Assembly: GCA_958434805.1 (NCBI GenBank)
Contig: CAUBDX010000005.1
Coordinates: 1-64,000 of the forward strand
Length of the DNA: 64,000 bases
Direction: 5' to 3'
From: an uncultured Phocaeicola sp.
Lineage (GTDB): Bacteria; Bacteroidota; Bacteroidia; Bacteroidales; Bacteroidaceae
Positions 19,348-28,390 of this stretch are shown one piece after another (the stretch's first letter is position 1; every line of letters begins with the position of its first letter). The notes under the pieces were generated by a model. That model had not been told where the DNA came from. It saw nothing but the letters and a program-made list of their open reading frames with translations, and did no database searches. A program made the translations under genes and the position numbers.

Positions 19348-19424
19348 ACCTTAGTGATGAACTTTTATCACTAAGGTAATCAAGCTTCATCACTAAAGTG
19401 ATACAGTTTCTTCACTTTAGTGAT
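19348..19424. promoter_or_regulatory. Array of ATCACTAA/TTAGTGAT inverted repeats
   Basis: Two back-to-back hairpins. ACCTTAGTGAT (19348-19358) pairs perfectly with ATCACTAAGGT (19367-19377); ATCACTAAAGTGA (19389-19401) pairs perfectly with TCACTTTAGTGAT (19412-19424). All four arms share the octamer TTAGTGAT or its complement. No T-run follows, so a terminator is not a good explanation; operator sites or a regulatory RNA are possible. It lies about 165 bp upstream of the promoter box of the next gene. Confidence 0.6.
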
Positions 19425-19587
19425 AAAACTTGATGAAAAGGCAGAAGAACAAAATACAACAGACAGATTTCACTGACAAGACAAAGAGCTTTCATGCTTT
19501 CCCACCTCACTTCCAAAGGAGAAGCCACGGAAAGCATAAAAAACTGACTTTTCCCTCTATCAGATACAAGTTGCCCGGATTTATGAC

Positions 19588-19595
19588 TATATTTG
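19588..19595 (+). promoter_or_regulatory. Promoter -7 box of the TPR regulator gene
   Basis: TATATTTG, 20 bp before the ATG at 19616. It supports the start chosen there over an in-frame ATG near 19430. Confidence 0.55.
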
Positions 19596-19615
19596 CAAAA
19601 TCTGAACACATTCTT

Positions 19616-21310
19616 ATGAAAGCTTTACTTTTGACAGGACTACTATTCATTCTCATCCTCCCCGGATGCAGAAAAGAGACAAGCATACTTCCGCTATTAC
19701 AATCTGTAGAGGAACTGATTCCCATGTATGCCGATAGTGCTTCCGTGCTACTGGACAGCATACAAGCCCCCGATGAACTGACTGATAAGGACTTTGCCCA
19801 CTGGTGTATGCTATGCGGTAAAGTAACGGACGAAGCAGCCACCGGATTACTCCCTATCTACCAATGGCAACGGGCACAACAATGGTTCACCGAACACGGC
19901 ACGGCAGAAGAACAGGCGCAAATAGACTTGTATCTGGGCCGTGCTTATGTAGAAGATGGGGAGTATGATAAAGCAATGCAAATATATGCCGATGCACTGC
20001 AACTGGCCAAAGAACATCAGGCCTATAATGTGGCAGGGTATATTTGTGCCTATATGGCAGATTTGTATGGTTTTAGAGATATAACCAGTGAACGTCTGGA
20101 GAAAAGAAAAGAGGCCAGTAACTTCTTCAAGAAAGCAAGGAACTACAAAAGCTATGCATACGCCTTAAAAGATTTAGCGTGTGAATGTACACTCACTGAT
20201 TCTTTTAATTACACCATACCCTTACTTCAAAAGGCTGATTCCATCTCACAACTACTGCATAACAAAGATTTAACAGCTGATGTAGCCAATGCTTTTGGAG
20301 TGATATATGAGGCACAAGAAAAATACAAGAATGCCGAAAGATATTTCTTAAAAGCCATTGAAACGGGCAGCAAAGAAAGCTATAAGGATTCTATCTCCCT
20401 ATTACACATATATATAAAAGACAACCAACTGGCAAAAGCACACGAATGGATTGAAACGATAACCAAACACAATGATATCGCTTATTACTTCAATCAAGCT
20501 TACTACCTGCTTTATAAGGCAGAAGGAAAATACAAGGAAGCACTCCATTACAAAGAAATCTGTTCCGACATGCTCGATTCACTGACATTAGTTCAAAATG
20601 AGACAAAAGTATTGGAAATAGAAAAAAAGTATAACAACGCCAAGATACGGGAAGAGAACGAACTATTAAAGATTACACAGCAAAGGAATACAATCATCAT
20701 CATTATTGCCATCTCCTTATTCTTACTATCAGTTGCAGGATATATCATTTACCGGCAGAGAAGCAAAGCCAAAATCTATTACCAGCAAACAATTCTAGAT
20801 AAGATGAAAATAGAGCTCCTTCACTTATCTGCAGAACTAGAAGAAAAAAAGCAGATTTTGCAAAAAGCATTGGCAGACAAAGAGAATAATGCCCACAAAC
20901 TACAACAGGAAATAGAAGTAATATCCTATAAATACGACCGGCTGCAAAAGCAAAGTCTGGAAACATCCACAGTTGGCAAGAAGCTTATTTCTTTGACTAA
21001 AAAAAATAGGCTTGAGGACTCCCAACTCCCTACTGACAAAACATGGCATTCCATAATGACGGAAGTAGACAAGATATATCCCCAATTCTACTCCCTACTA
21101 AAAGAGGCATTTCCCAACCTGACAGAATCAGAATATCAATATTGCTATCTCCATATCTTTGGATTTGACGCAAATGATGAAGCCAAATTGCTCGGCATCA
21201 ATCCGGCTTCTGTACGAATGAAACGAACGAGAATTTATCAAGAGGTCCAACTAAAGCACAATAAAGAAACGTTTTTACGAGATTACATCATCAAAAACCT
21301 CTTAAAATAA
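19616..21310 (+). CDS. Membrane-anchored TPR protein with C-terminal helix-turn-helix
   Basis: A 564-residue protein, probably the regulator of the C10 protease locus that follows. It starts with a lipoprotein-like or signal-anchor segment ('MKALLLTGLLFILILPGCRK'), then periplasmic tetratricopeptide-type repeats to about residue 340, a transmembrane helix ('IIIIIAISLFLLSVAGYIIY'), a coiled coil ('LHLSAELEEKKQILQKALAD') and a cytoplasmic LuxR-like helix-turn-helix ('LTESEYQYCYLHIFGFDAND', 'LGINPASVRMKRTRI'). This resembles one-component sensors of Bacteroidetes. Start at 19616 keeps the signal at the N-terminus and follows a promoter box; the longer frame adds 62 residues of unlikely composition. 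Role in the locus is inferred from position. Confidence 0.75.
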   Translation: MKALLLTGLLFILILPGCRKETSILPLLQSVEELIPMYADSASVLLDSIQAPDELTDKDFAHWCMLCGKVTDEAATGLLPIYQWQRAQQWFTEHGTAEEQAQIDLYLGRAYVEDGEYDKAMQIYADALQLAKEHQAYNVAGYICAYMADLYGFRDITSERLEKRKEASNFFKKARNYKSYAYALKDLACECTLTDSFNYTIPLLQKADSISQLLHNKDLTADVANAFGVIYEAQEKYKNAERYFLKAIETGSKESYKDSISLLHIYIKDNQLAKAHEWIETITKHNDIAYYFNQAYYLLYKAEGKYKEALHYKEICSDMLDSLTLVQNETKVLEIEKKYNNAKIREENELLKITQQRNTIIIIIAISLFLLSVAGYIIYRQRSKAKIYYQQTILDKMKIELLHLSAELEEKKQILQKALADKENNAHKLQQEIEVISYKYDRLQKQSLETSTVGKKLISLTKKNRLEDSQLPTDKTWHSIMTEVDKIYPQFYSLLKEAFPNLTESEYQYCYLHIFGFDANDEAKLLGINPASVRMKRTRIYQEVQLKHNKETFLRDYIIKNLLK

Positions 21311-21433
21311 ATAGTTCTCATACAGATCTTATTATCAGTGAATTATAAAACACTACATATACATCACTGTATATAACAATTTTTGTAACTCGCTGATAAT
21401 CAACAAATCTTGTATATACTATAACTCCCTCTT

Positions 21434-21467
21434 TTTGTCATTCATAATCCTATAATACCTAAGTTTG
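21434..21467 (+). promoter_or_regulatory. Promoter of the DUF3244-C10 operon
   Basis: TTTG at 21434-21437 and TAAGTTTG at 21460-21467 are 22 bp apart, a little wide. The -7 box ends 25 bp before the first ATG of the operon. Confidence 0.6.
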
Positions 21468-21492
21468 CACAAAACTAAAACGTAAAACGATT

Positions 21493-21861
21493 ATGAACAA
21501 ATTAAAAATGAGTTTGGCTTTGATAGCCTTAATTATTCCTCTATTACTATGCGCTAAAAAACGAAATATAGAATTTATAAAACATGGCAACCATAGAATT
21601 CCAGTAGAGTCATTCATTCCGGTAAAAGCTTTCTTTGACGACTGCAATAAAGAATTAACCATCGAATTCGCACAGGACTGGGAAGCGGTAACCATCGAGA
21701 TTAAATCAAAAGAAGGATATGTAGTATATAGAAACCTCTATATACCCCACTCCAATTCTTCTTTATCAACTTCTTTAGAGAATATTCCGGCAGGAATATA
21801 TGAACTGACAATCACCGATGAAAAGGGAATATTGGCAGGAGAATTTATATACGAAAACTAA
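21493..21861 (+). CDS. DUF3244 exported small protein
   Basis: A 122-residue protein with a signal peptide ('MNKLKMSLALIALIIPLLLC') and an all-beta mature part ('RIPVESFIPVKAFFDD', 'VTIEIKSKEGYVVYRN', 'GIYELTITDEKGILAGEFIY') matching DUF3244, a Bacteroidetes immunoglobulin-like family. Such genes often sit next to C10 proteases; Bacteroides C10 proteases are known to be paired with small inhibitors, so an inhibitor or propeptide-like role is plausible but unproven. It is the first gene of the operon, 31 bp before the first protease. Confidence 0.75.
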   Translation: MNKLKMSLALIALIIPLLLCAKKRNIEFIKHGNHRIPVESFIPVKAFFDDCNKELTIEFAQDWEAVTIEIKSKEGYVVYRNLYIPHSNSSLSTSLENIPAGIYELTITDEKGILAGEFIYEN

Positions 21862-21891
21862 TCTCATACATAATATTCTAATAACAAACTT

Positions 21892-23325
21892 ATGAAAATC
21901 ATTCCATTATCACTATTCTTTGCAGGAATTACATTATTCTCCTGCTCGAATGAAAGCACCAATAACCTTTCTACTAATTCCCAAAAGGTTAAGTTGAATA
22001 AAAACGAAGTCCTCAGTATCGCCTACGATGATGCAAAAGAGCTTACAGACAAAGATATTTTCAATATGGTAAGTTCTTTTGCCAATATGAATAATAATGG
22101 TGTAAGCAGAAGCACTAGTGCATCATTTAAGATTACAAAAAGAACATATATAAATAAAGAAGGAGAATTTCAAAATAAAGAAATAGCTTCCCGAACCGCC
22201 TTACCAGAAGATGATATCATATCTGAAATTTGTGAAGTTGAATTTCAAAACGATACTGTAAATGGGTTGGCTGTAGTAGCTACAAATGCAGAACTTCCTT
22301 CTATTATAGCATTTATTCCCAATAAAGGCAATGATGATGCAATGCAACTGAGCGGAGCAAACGAACTATTATATGCAGCAAAAGCCAGCTATCTTTATAA
22401 AGCCATTAAAACAAAAGAATTGGTAGATTCGCTAAAACAGCCAACGTTGGAGAAAATTAGTAAGAAATTAAACATTCCTATCAATGAAATTAACTACCAA
22501 AAAATTCAAGATAATATCATTTTAACAGATACCTATTCATCTAGATCAACTGCTGTACAAGGTCCTCCCGAGGGAATACAAAAACTACCATCATCAATAT
22601 CTCCTCTAGTCAAGACCAATTGGGGACAAGACGATCCCTATAATTGGGCTTTCAGAGAAGAAAATAAAGTAGATTGGATAAGAACTGAAAATAATGGAAA
22701 GAAAATGGACGCACTTCCTGTAGGATGTGTCAATGTGGCACTTGCTCAAATAATGGGATATACTCATCAAAAATATACTCCCCCTCTTACCTTTACTTTA
22801 CCCAACAGTACTATGACTTATATGCCTAACTTTATTAAAATGACCCAAAAAGCCTCTATCAATGATTTACAGGGGCAAGCTCAAATGCAAGTTCAATACC
22901 TTATGCTCAACTTCTATAATATGAATAAAACTACATCCAAAAAAGATTGGGATGGTGCTGTACTTGAAAGTGGTGTTTCTGAAGAGAATATGCTAAATAC
23001 GATGAACAAATTTTTTAAATATAATCCAAAAGCCCCTTTTGATGGTGATCAAGTTTGGGCCTCATTAAGAAATAACAATCCGGTGCTTATGCTAACTACG
23101 AACCATGCTTTTATCATTTCCGGACTTCTAATCACCGAAAAAGCTAGTCAAACTCGCCAAATGGTTAAGACGAATGATTTATATTGGCACGCAAATTTGG
23201 GGTGGGCTGATAAAAACACAGGGTATTATCAACTAGACGGAAACGCAAGAACCTTTTTTGAAGCAGGAGGCGTAAAGGAATGGTGTTATAAAATGGATTG
23301 CATAAAAAATATCCGTGCTAAGTAA
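21892..23325 (+). CDS. C10 family (streptopain-like) cysteine protease lipoprotein, copy 1
   Basis: A 477-residue secreted lipoprotein (lipobox 'LFSC', C18). A prodomain spans to about residue 230 and the papain-like C10 domain follows. It has the family's 'TNWGQDDPYNW' entry, the nucleophile C279 in 'LPVGCVNVALAQIMGY', the catalytic H405 in 'TTNHAFIISG' and W438 in 'WHANLGW'. All catalytic residues are therefore present and it should be active after pro-region removal. Base composition is visibly AT-richer than the housekeeping flanks. Second gene of the operon. Confidence 0.88.
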   Translation: MKIIPLSLFFAGITLFSCSNESTNNLSTNSQKVKLNKNEVLSIAYDDAKELTDKDIFNMVSSFANMNNNGVSRSTSASFKITKRTYINKEGEFQNKEIASRTALPEDDIISEICEVEFQNDTVNGLAVVATNAELPSIIAFIPNKGNDDAMQLSGANELLYAAKASYLYKAIKTKELVDSLKQPTLEKISKKLNIPINEINYQKIQDNIILTDTYSSRSTAVQGPPEGIQKLPSSISPLVKTNWGQDDPYNWAFREENKVDWIRTENNGKKMDALPVGCVNVALAQIMGYTHQKYTPPLTFTLPNSTMTYMPNFIKMTQKASINDLQGQAQMQVQYLMLNFYNMNKTTSKKDWDGAVLESGVSEENMLNTMNKFFKYNPKAPFDGDQVWASLRNNNPVLMLTTNHAFIISGLLITEKASQTRQMVKTNDLYWHANLGWADKNTGYYQLDGNARTFFEAGGVKEWCYKMDCIKNIRAK

Positions 23326-23361
23326 AAATATAGGTTTACAGAACTAACAATAAGAAACAAG

Positions 23362-24798
23362 ATGAAAAAGAAAATCATTTTCTGTTTATTATCCCTTTCA
23401 TTGATGATTGCCGGATGCCAATCAAATGAAATAGAGGATATAACACCCCCTAGTAAGGAAGTACAACTATCACCAGAAGAGCTATTAAGCATCAGATACA
23501 AAAGTTCTCCGGAACTTAGCCAAACTGAGGTATTCAATTTATTGACAACCTTCCAAAGCAGTGAACTAAAAAATAATGCCCATTCACGTATTACTTTTCA
23601 GCCTAACATCTTTCAGATAAAAGAGAAATACTATTTATCTAAAAACAAAGCAGATGCCAGGAATATTGAAAGTACAGAGGAACAAATACCTATCTATAAA
23701 ATAGAATTCACATCAGAAACAGGCACAGGAATGGCTGTTGTTTCGGGAGATAGAAGAGCCCCACACATCCTTGCATATATAGACAACATCAAGGAAAACC
23801 AGGATTCTCTTTACACAAGTCCCAACGCTTTGCTTCAATGGAGCGAAATGTACATCCGCAATGAAGTTACCAAATTTGATGAGATTAAAGATTCATTGTA
23901 TGAATCTGCTGTTTTGAAAATATCCAAAGAACTATACATAACATCCAAAGACATCGATTATGAAGCAATCAAGAATCAAATTATCATAAACAACAGCTCT
24001 ATCAGCCGCTCTAAACCTATAACAGAAGTTCCTTCCAATCTAAAGGTCAAAGTTGCAGTATTTCCTATGTGTCCTGTGGCATGGGGACAATGGGAACCTT
24101 ATAATTGTATGTTACCAAAAGCCAATTGTGATAGGTATGGTCCGGGATGGTCAGAATATACAAATTATCCTGTAGGCTATGGAGCAATTGTGGTAGCGCA
24201 TATTCTAGCTAGTTTGGAGCCAACGATGAGACCAGCCAGCCTACAAATAAATTGGAGTTATTTGACTGAAAATAAAGAAATCAAAGCACCAGATTATTTT
24301 AACTCCGGTGATCCTTTAGCTAAAAGAGAAATGGTAGGCAGGCTATTCAAAAATATCTATGATTATACAAAATCTTCTGTAGTCAAAGACTCAAAAGGAA
24401 TTGTTACGGGGACAACTTGTTTAATGTCTGATGTGGAGAATTATTTGGCAAGTTACTTCAATTATAGCAAAAAGACATCATGGAATATCAATACTGTCAA
24501 GAATTCCTTAAAAGCAACTAAACCTGTATTAATATACGGCAAACCTGACAATATAGCTACCGATGGAGTCACCCCATTCATTCTTGATGGAATAAAAGAA
24601 TGCTATGGTAGGATAGACAATGTTCCTTCCGATGTGGACGTATGCTATTTACACGCTAATTTTGGCTTCGGAAACGGTTATCAGGATGGCTACTATTTAA
24701 TGGATATAAAAACATCGACAATAACTTTTGAAACTGCCATTCCACTAATTTTCAAAGACAATGCTATGACCATAATGGCAGACTTCAGAAAAAAATAA
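23362..24798 (+). CDS. C10-like lipoprotein, copy 2, catalytic residues lost (pseudoenzyme)
   Basis: A 478-residue lipoprotein (lipobox 'MIAGC', C19) colinear with copies 1 and 3: same prodomain, same 'WGQWEPYN' entry and same C-terminal strands. The nucleophile position is Tyr273 in 'YPVGYGAIVVAHI', the catalytic His position is Thr404 in 'DGVTPFILDG', and the conserved Trp is Phe436 in 'HANFGFGNG'. The reading frame is intact and full length, so this is not simple decay. It may act as a decoy, a regulator or a binding subunit for the active copies. Loss of catalysis is read from sequence; the role is inferred. Confidence 0.85.
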   Translation: MKKKIIFCLLSLSLMIAGCQSNEIEDITPPSKEVQLSPEELLSIRYKSSPELSQTEVFNLLTTFQSSELKNNAHSRITFQPNIFQIKEKYYLSKNKADARNIESTEEQIPIYKIEFTSETGTGMAVVSGDRRAPHILAYIDNIKENQDSLYTSPNALLQWSEMYIRNEVTKFDEIKDSLYESAVLKISKELYITSKDIDYEAIKNQIIINNSSISRSKPITEVPSNLKVKVAVFPMCPVAWGQWEPYNCMLPKANCDRYGPGWSEYTNYPVGYGAIVVAHILASLEPTMRPASLQINWSYLTENKEIKAPDYFNSGDPLAKREMVGRLFKNIYDYTKSSVVKDSKGIVTGTTCLMSDVENYLASYFNYSKKTSWNINTVKNSLKATKPVLIYGKPDNIATDGVTPFILDGIKECYGRIDNVPSDVDVCYLHANFGFGNGYQDGYYLMDIKTSTITFETAIPLIFKDNAMTIMADFRKK

Positions 24799-24810
24799 TT
24801 TTCATATATC

Positions 24811-24856
24811 AAAACTGACTAAAAGATATCAATAACGCAACCTTTTAGCCAGTTTT
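24811..24856 (+). terminator. Hairpin between C10 copies 2 and 3
   Basis: AAAACTGACTAAAAG pairs with CTTTTAGCCAGTTTT with a single mismatch (A opposite C) and a 16-nt loop, followed by TTTTATC. It could partly terminate the operon, setting the ratio of copy 3 to the first genes. Confidence 0.55.
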
Positions 24857-24882
24857 ATCATTCAATCATTAACAAAAATGCC

Positions 24883-26406
24883 ATGAAAAAGGTTATATTA
24901 TCACAACTCATATTGATAACATCTATTCTTATATCGTGTACTGATAAATTAGAAAATACAGAAGTTAACAACAACCCAACCAACCAAGTGGTTTTGACAT
25001 CGAATGAATACGCCAGCATAGCGTATGATAATCCCAAAGAACTATCGGAAGACGAGATTACAAATGTAATTTACGACTTTAAACGTATCAATTCAGAATT
25101 TAAAAAACAATTCATTACAACAAAAGAAGACAAGCCCAAGATTTCCATTATTAATAAATATTATCTTACAAACAGCAGGAATCACTCCCGTTCAGCAGAC
25201 TCCATTCAAATAAATGTACCTATATTTGAAGTTGAACTAACTAATAATAGCGGAACAAAAGATATGACAATTGTTTGTGGTGATGAAAGAGCACCGAAAG
25301 TTCTGTTATTTACAGAGAACTATCAATTTTCCCAACCTATGAACATAGATATGAGATATTTGGTTGAAATAGCAAAACTAAATATCCTTTCAGATATTAA
25401 ATATATAGAAAAACTTAAATCAGAGAAAAGAAGTTCCACTCTCGACAAAATCAGCCAATCCCTAAATATATCCAAGGAACAAATTACAGAAGACATCATA
25501 AAAAGAAATATTACTATTATTGATAACAGCAATTCAAGAGAATATAATCCTATCAATGGCATTGATATAAGCAAAATTCCTTCACGAATTGTATCTATGG
25601 TACCTCCCATATCAGATATTGTATGGCATCAAGAAGCACCTTACAACGATCAAATGCCCATAGGAAATATATGGGACGGGCATATGGGAACATATCAGGG
25701 GCATTATTTAGTGGGATGTGGAAATATAGCGGTTGCTACATTATTCAGTATACTGAAACCAGTCATGGTGGGAGAAACAGCAGCAGGTAGACAAATTTTA
25801 ATAGATTGGGACTACCTGACCGCTCAAAAAACAATTACATACTACAGCTCACCTGATTTAATCGAAATGACTGCCAGTTTGTTAAGAGCTATATACAATA
25901 AAACTCGCTCATTTCCTAACTATGTAGATTTTAATACCTATGACGAGGACAATAACCCAATTATAAAAAGAGGTATCGCTTCAACCTCAACCCCAACGGA
26001 AGGCATGTTGGAATATCTTCAAACAATGACTACCTACTCAGGAAGCACAGGATTCAATCCGGAACTGGCTAAACAGTCATTACAAAATTATAATCCAATA
26101 CTTCTTTATGGAAACGGACACTATGTTGACAACAATCGTCTCCCTATCACAAAAGATCCATACAAAGACAAACCGGGTCATGGTTGGATTATTGACGGAT
26201 ACTGTACTACCAAAAAATCGAGTTCACCAAATAGTGATTTATATTGGTCTGTCAACATGGGATGGGGAAAAGGTTCTTCGGCCGTCTATTTTAAAGCAAA
26301 CAACGGTATAAACTGTGATGTAATCTTCCACACAGATACAGAAGACGTAAACATTGTATATTATACACAAGAACAACAAATGATCTATGACATTCAAAAG
26401 AAATAA
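24883..26406 (+). CDS. C10 family cysteine protease lipoprotein, copy 3
   Basis: A 507-residue secreted lipoprotein (lipobox 'LISC', C19). The prodomain parallels copies 1 and 2. Catalytic residues are kept: C279 in 'HYLVGCGNIAVATLF', H433 in 'GHGWIIDGY', W461 in 'NMGWGKG'. Entry motif 'VWHQEAPYND'. Its 3' end overlaps the next lipoprotein gene by 20 nt, so the two are translationally coupled. Sequence identity to copies 1 and 2 is moderate, suggesting an old duplication. Confidence 0.87.
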   Translation: MKKVILSQLILITSILISCTDKLENTEVNNNPTNQVVLTSNEYASIAYDNPKELSEDEITNVIYDFKRINSEFKKQFITTKEDKPKISIINKYYLTNSRNHSRSADSIQINVPIFEVELTNNSGTKDMTIVCGDERAPKVLLFTENYQFSQPMNIDMRYLVEIAKLNILSDIKYIEKLKSEKRSSTLDKISQSLNISKEQITEDIIKRNITIIDNSNSREYNPINGIDISKIPSRIVSMVPPISDIVWHQEAPYNDQMPIGNIWDGHMGTYQGHYLVGCGNIAVATLFSILKPVMVGETAAGRQILIDWDYLTAQKTITYYSSPDLIEMTASLLRAIYNKTRSFPNYVDFNTYDEDNNPIIKRGIASTSTPTEGMLEYLQTMTTYSGSTGFNPELAKQSLQNYNPILLYGNGHYVDNNRLPITKDPYKDKPGHGWIIDGYCTTKKSSSPNSDLYWSVNMGWGKGSSAVYFKANNGINCDVIFHTDTEDVNIVYYTQEQQMIYDIQKK

Positions 26407-27061
26407 CCTCAGTCAGGACGTAATACACGCCCTGACACTAACGCTAGTATTATGTCTGACACTGTTATCGGGATGCTCAGACAAAGAAGAAATCCTCCCT
26501 CCGGAACCGGAAGAAGGAACAGATATTGTGAGTGAATACAAAGCTTACGTAGGCCATCCATTCAATGCCTCCTTGGGCGAACAAACAAATGGTTACACAA
26601 TAAAGAACAACGATCCAGAAAAACTGAAAACGGAATATTTCGGAATCGAACATTTCGGTGTCGTATGTATCTTTCCACTTTGCGAAGGAGAATCATCTAT
26701 ACATGTGCTGGACAAGAATAACAAACTGGTAAAAATAATAAAAATACAAACCACCATGTGGGGAAGCAAGGATGTGGAAGTGGAAAACGGAGCTCATCCT
26801 TATGTCAAACCGGAAGTACGAGTAGAAGCACAAGACACACAAACCAAACAAAATATAGAAAAAGAACTGATGCAGGAACTGAAAAACAGAAACGGTACAC
26901 GCTATACATTCGACAACCAGACCCGACTATTTACCATGACTTTTCCCGATGGGAGAAAAGGATATGAAGGGACCTACAAATGTAGAGTAGACTCACTCAT
27001 CATGCAAACCCAAAGTATAATAAAAAAGGCATTAAGGAACAAATGGACACTTGATAAATAA
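26387..27061 (+). pseudogene. 5' part of an unrecognised lipoprotein gene, broken by the transposon
   Basis: Encodes 224 residues with a lipoprotein signal ('LVLCLTLLSGC', C30) and no domain I recognise. Codons up to 27027 belong to the native gene; from 27028 the frame runs into the left end of the transposon and picks up 11 foreign residues (ALRNKWTLDK region) before a TAA at 27059-27061. The native 3' end is found at 30786-30947. It overlaps the end of C10 copy 3, so it belonged to the protease operon and may encode a partner of the proteases. The product, if made, is about 50 residues short. Confidence 0.85.
27020..27027. repeat. Target-site duplication, left copy
   Basis: ATAAAAAA, identical to 30786-30793. 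Eight bp is the usual length for IS1595-family insertion. Confidence 0.88.
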
Positions 27062-27080
27062 GCTATAACAAAATGTTATA
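27028..27080. repeat. Left terminal inverted repeat of the transposon
   Basis: 53 bp in two conserved blocks: the outer 23 bp (starts GGCATTAAGG) match the right end at 21 of 23, and the inner block TATAACAAAATGTTATA, itself a palindrome, matches at 15 of 17. The spacing between blocks is 13 bp at both ends. Confidence 0.88.
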
Positions 27081-27220
27081 ATTATATATTTTCTGCTTGT
27101 GTCAACTTAAATTTATAAAGTTATATAATATAATATTATAGTCTATCTTTTCTTTGTATTTATTTGCATATTTAACTTTTTATCGTTATATTGCAAAAGA
27201 ATCAAAGAAAAGGAGGCTGT

Positions 27221-28144
27221 ATGAAAAAGTCAATGAATTTTCTAGAGTTTATACAGATTGTAAAGGATGAAAATGCTTGTTATGATCTGTACGAACAATG
27301 GAAATGGGGTGACAAAGTTGTTTCTCCATTTGATCCCACCTCCAAGGTTTATAAGTGTAAGAACCATAAGTATAAATGCAAGAATACAAACAGGTATTTC
27401 ACGGTAAAAACAGGAACGTGTTTTGCAAATAGTAAGATTCCTTTTACTAAATGGTTCTATGTTATGTGGTTATTTGCTCAAGGGAAAAGAGGCATATCTT
27501 CCTATCAGGTATCTAGAGATATTGATGTTTCTCAAAAGACCGCATGGCGTATGTTACATAAGATACGTAAGGCTATGACAGGAGAAAACGACTACTATCT
27601 TGAAGGAGAAGTTGAGATTGATGAATCATTTGCAGGTGGAAAAAATGCAAACCGACATAAGGATAAAAAAGTGGAGAGATGCCAGGGGAGAAGTTTTAAA
27701 GACAAAGTTCCTGTTTTTGGACTAATAGGCAGAAATGGGGATTTGGTTGCCAAAGTAGTAAGCGGAACAGGTTCATCCAAGCTGCTTCCAATTATAAGAA
27801 AGTATGTTGAAGAAGGAAGTACAATATATACTGATGGATGGGATTATGGCGAAGTATCCGAAATGTACAACCAAATATCTGTAGATCACGGGCATAAATA
27901 TTATGGTATTACTTATTACAATGATAATAAAGAAACGGTGATGATTACTACCAATACGATAGAAAACGCTTGGTCTGTTTTCAAGAGGATATACGCCACA
28001 TATTATCATATAAGCAAGAAATATATGCAACGCTATGTAGATGAATTTGTCTTTAGATTTAACACCAGAAAACTTAGCGATTCTGACAGATTTAGATTAC
28101 TTTTGCAATACTTAGATATAGGAGATTACAGATATGCAGGATGA
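27221..28144 (+). CDS. IS1595-family (ISXO2-like) transposase
   Basis: A 307-residue DDE-type transposase. The N-terminal zinc-ribbon-like part ('YKCKNTNRYFTVKTGTCF') is followed by 'KWFYVMWLFAQGKRGISSYQ' and a helix-turn-helix 'DIDVSQKTAWRMLHKIR'. The catalytic domain has Asp in 'VEIDESFAGGKN', Asp in 'IYTDGWDYG' and the late 'NTIENAWSVFKR' region. Start at ATG 27221 follows a strong AGGAGG; a TTG 30 bp upstream is in frame but has no such site. Full length and apparently intact. Confidence 0.92.
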   Translation: MKKSMNFLEFIQIVKDENACYDLYEQWKWGDKVVSPFDPTSKVYKCKNHKYKCKNTNRYFTVKTGTCFANSKIPFTKWFYVMWLFAQGKRGISSYQVSRDIDVSQKTAWRMLHKIRKAMTGENDYYLEGEVEIDESFAGGKNANRHKDKKVERCQGRSFKDKVPVFGLIGRNGDLVAKVVSGTGSSKLLPIIRKYVEEGSTIYTDGWDYGEVSEMYNQISVDHGHKYYGITYYNDNKETVMITTNTIENAWSVFKRIYATYYHISKKYMQRYVDEFVFRFNTRKLSDSDRFRLLLQYLDIGDYRYAG

Positions 28145-28289
28145 TAAGAAAGAAAAGCCAAAGGAAGAAAAGAAAAAGAAGAATAAATACATCGTAAAAG
28201 ATGGAGATGGGAACATCGTGGATGTGGAAGTTCCTGAATCATGGATAAAGATTCTGGAAGCAATGAATAAGGGGGAAAAGAAAAAATGA
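28134..28289 (+). CDS. Small charged protein overlapping the transposase end
   Basis: A 51-residue frame beginning 11 nt inside the transposase 3' end: very basic and acidic N-terminus ('MQDDKKEKPKEEKKKKNKY') then 'VKDGDGNIVDVEVPESWIKI' and a Lys tail. The overlap suggests translational coupling. No recognised domain. It may be an accessory protein of transposition or an unrelated passenger. Composition is protein-like in its second half. Confidence 0.5.
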   Translation: MQDDKKEKPKEEKKKKNKYIVKDGDGNIVDVEVPESWIKILEAMNKGEKKK

Positions 28290-28356
28290 ATACCTTTTCT
28301 GAAAAATTATGGTAGTAATATAGAATATAACCCGAAGTTTTTAGGTAAAATAAAAA

Positions 28357-28378
28357 AGGCACTGGAATTTCAGTGCCT
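28357..28378 (-). terminator. Terminator of the transposon's minus-strand operon
   Basis: AGGCACTG/CAGTGCCT with a 6-nt loop. On the minus strand it is followed by six T, just past the membrane protein gene. Confidence 0.8.
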
Positions 28379-28390
28379 ATATCGTTCTTT

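Noticed and set aside
19348..19424. Short CRISPR-like repeats
   Set aside because: The units are inverted, only 8-13 bp, with uneven spacing and no cas genes nearby.
19430..19615. N-terminal extension of the TPR regulator from an earlier ATG
   Set aside because: The extension lacks signal or domain character, and a promoter box at 19588 and a signal-like N-terminus favour ATG 19616.
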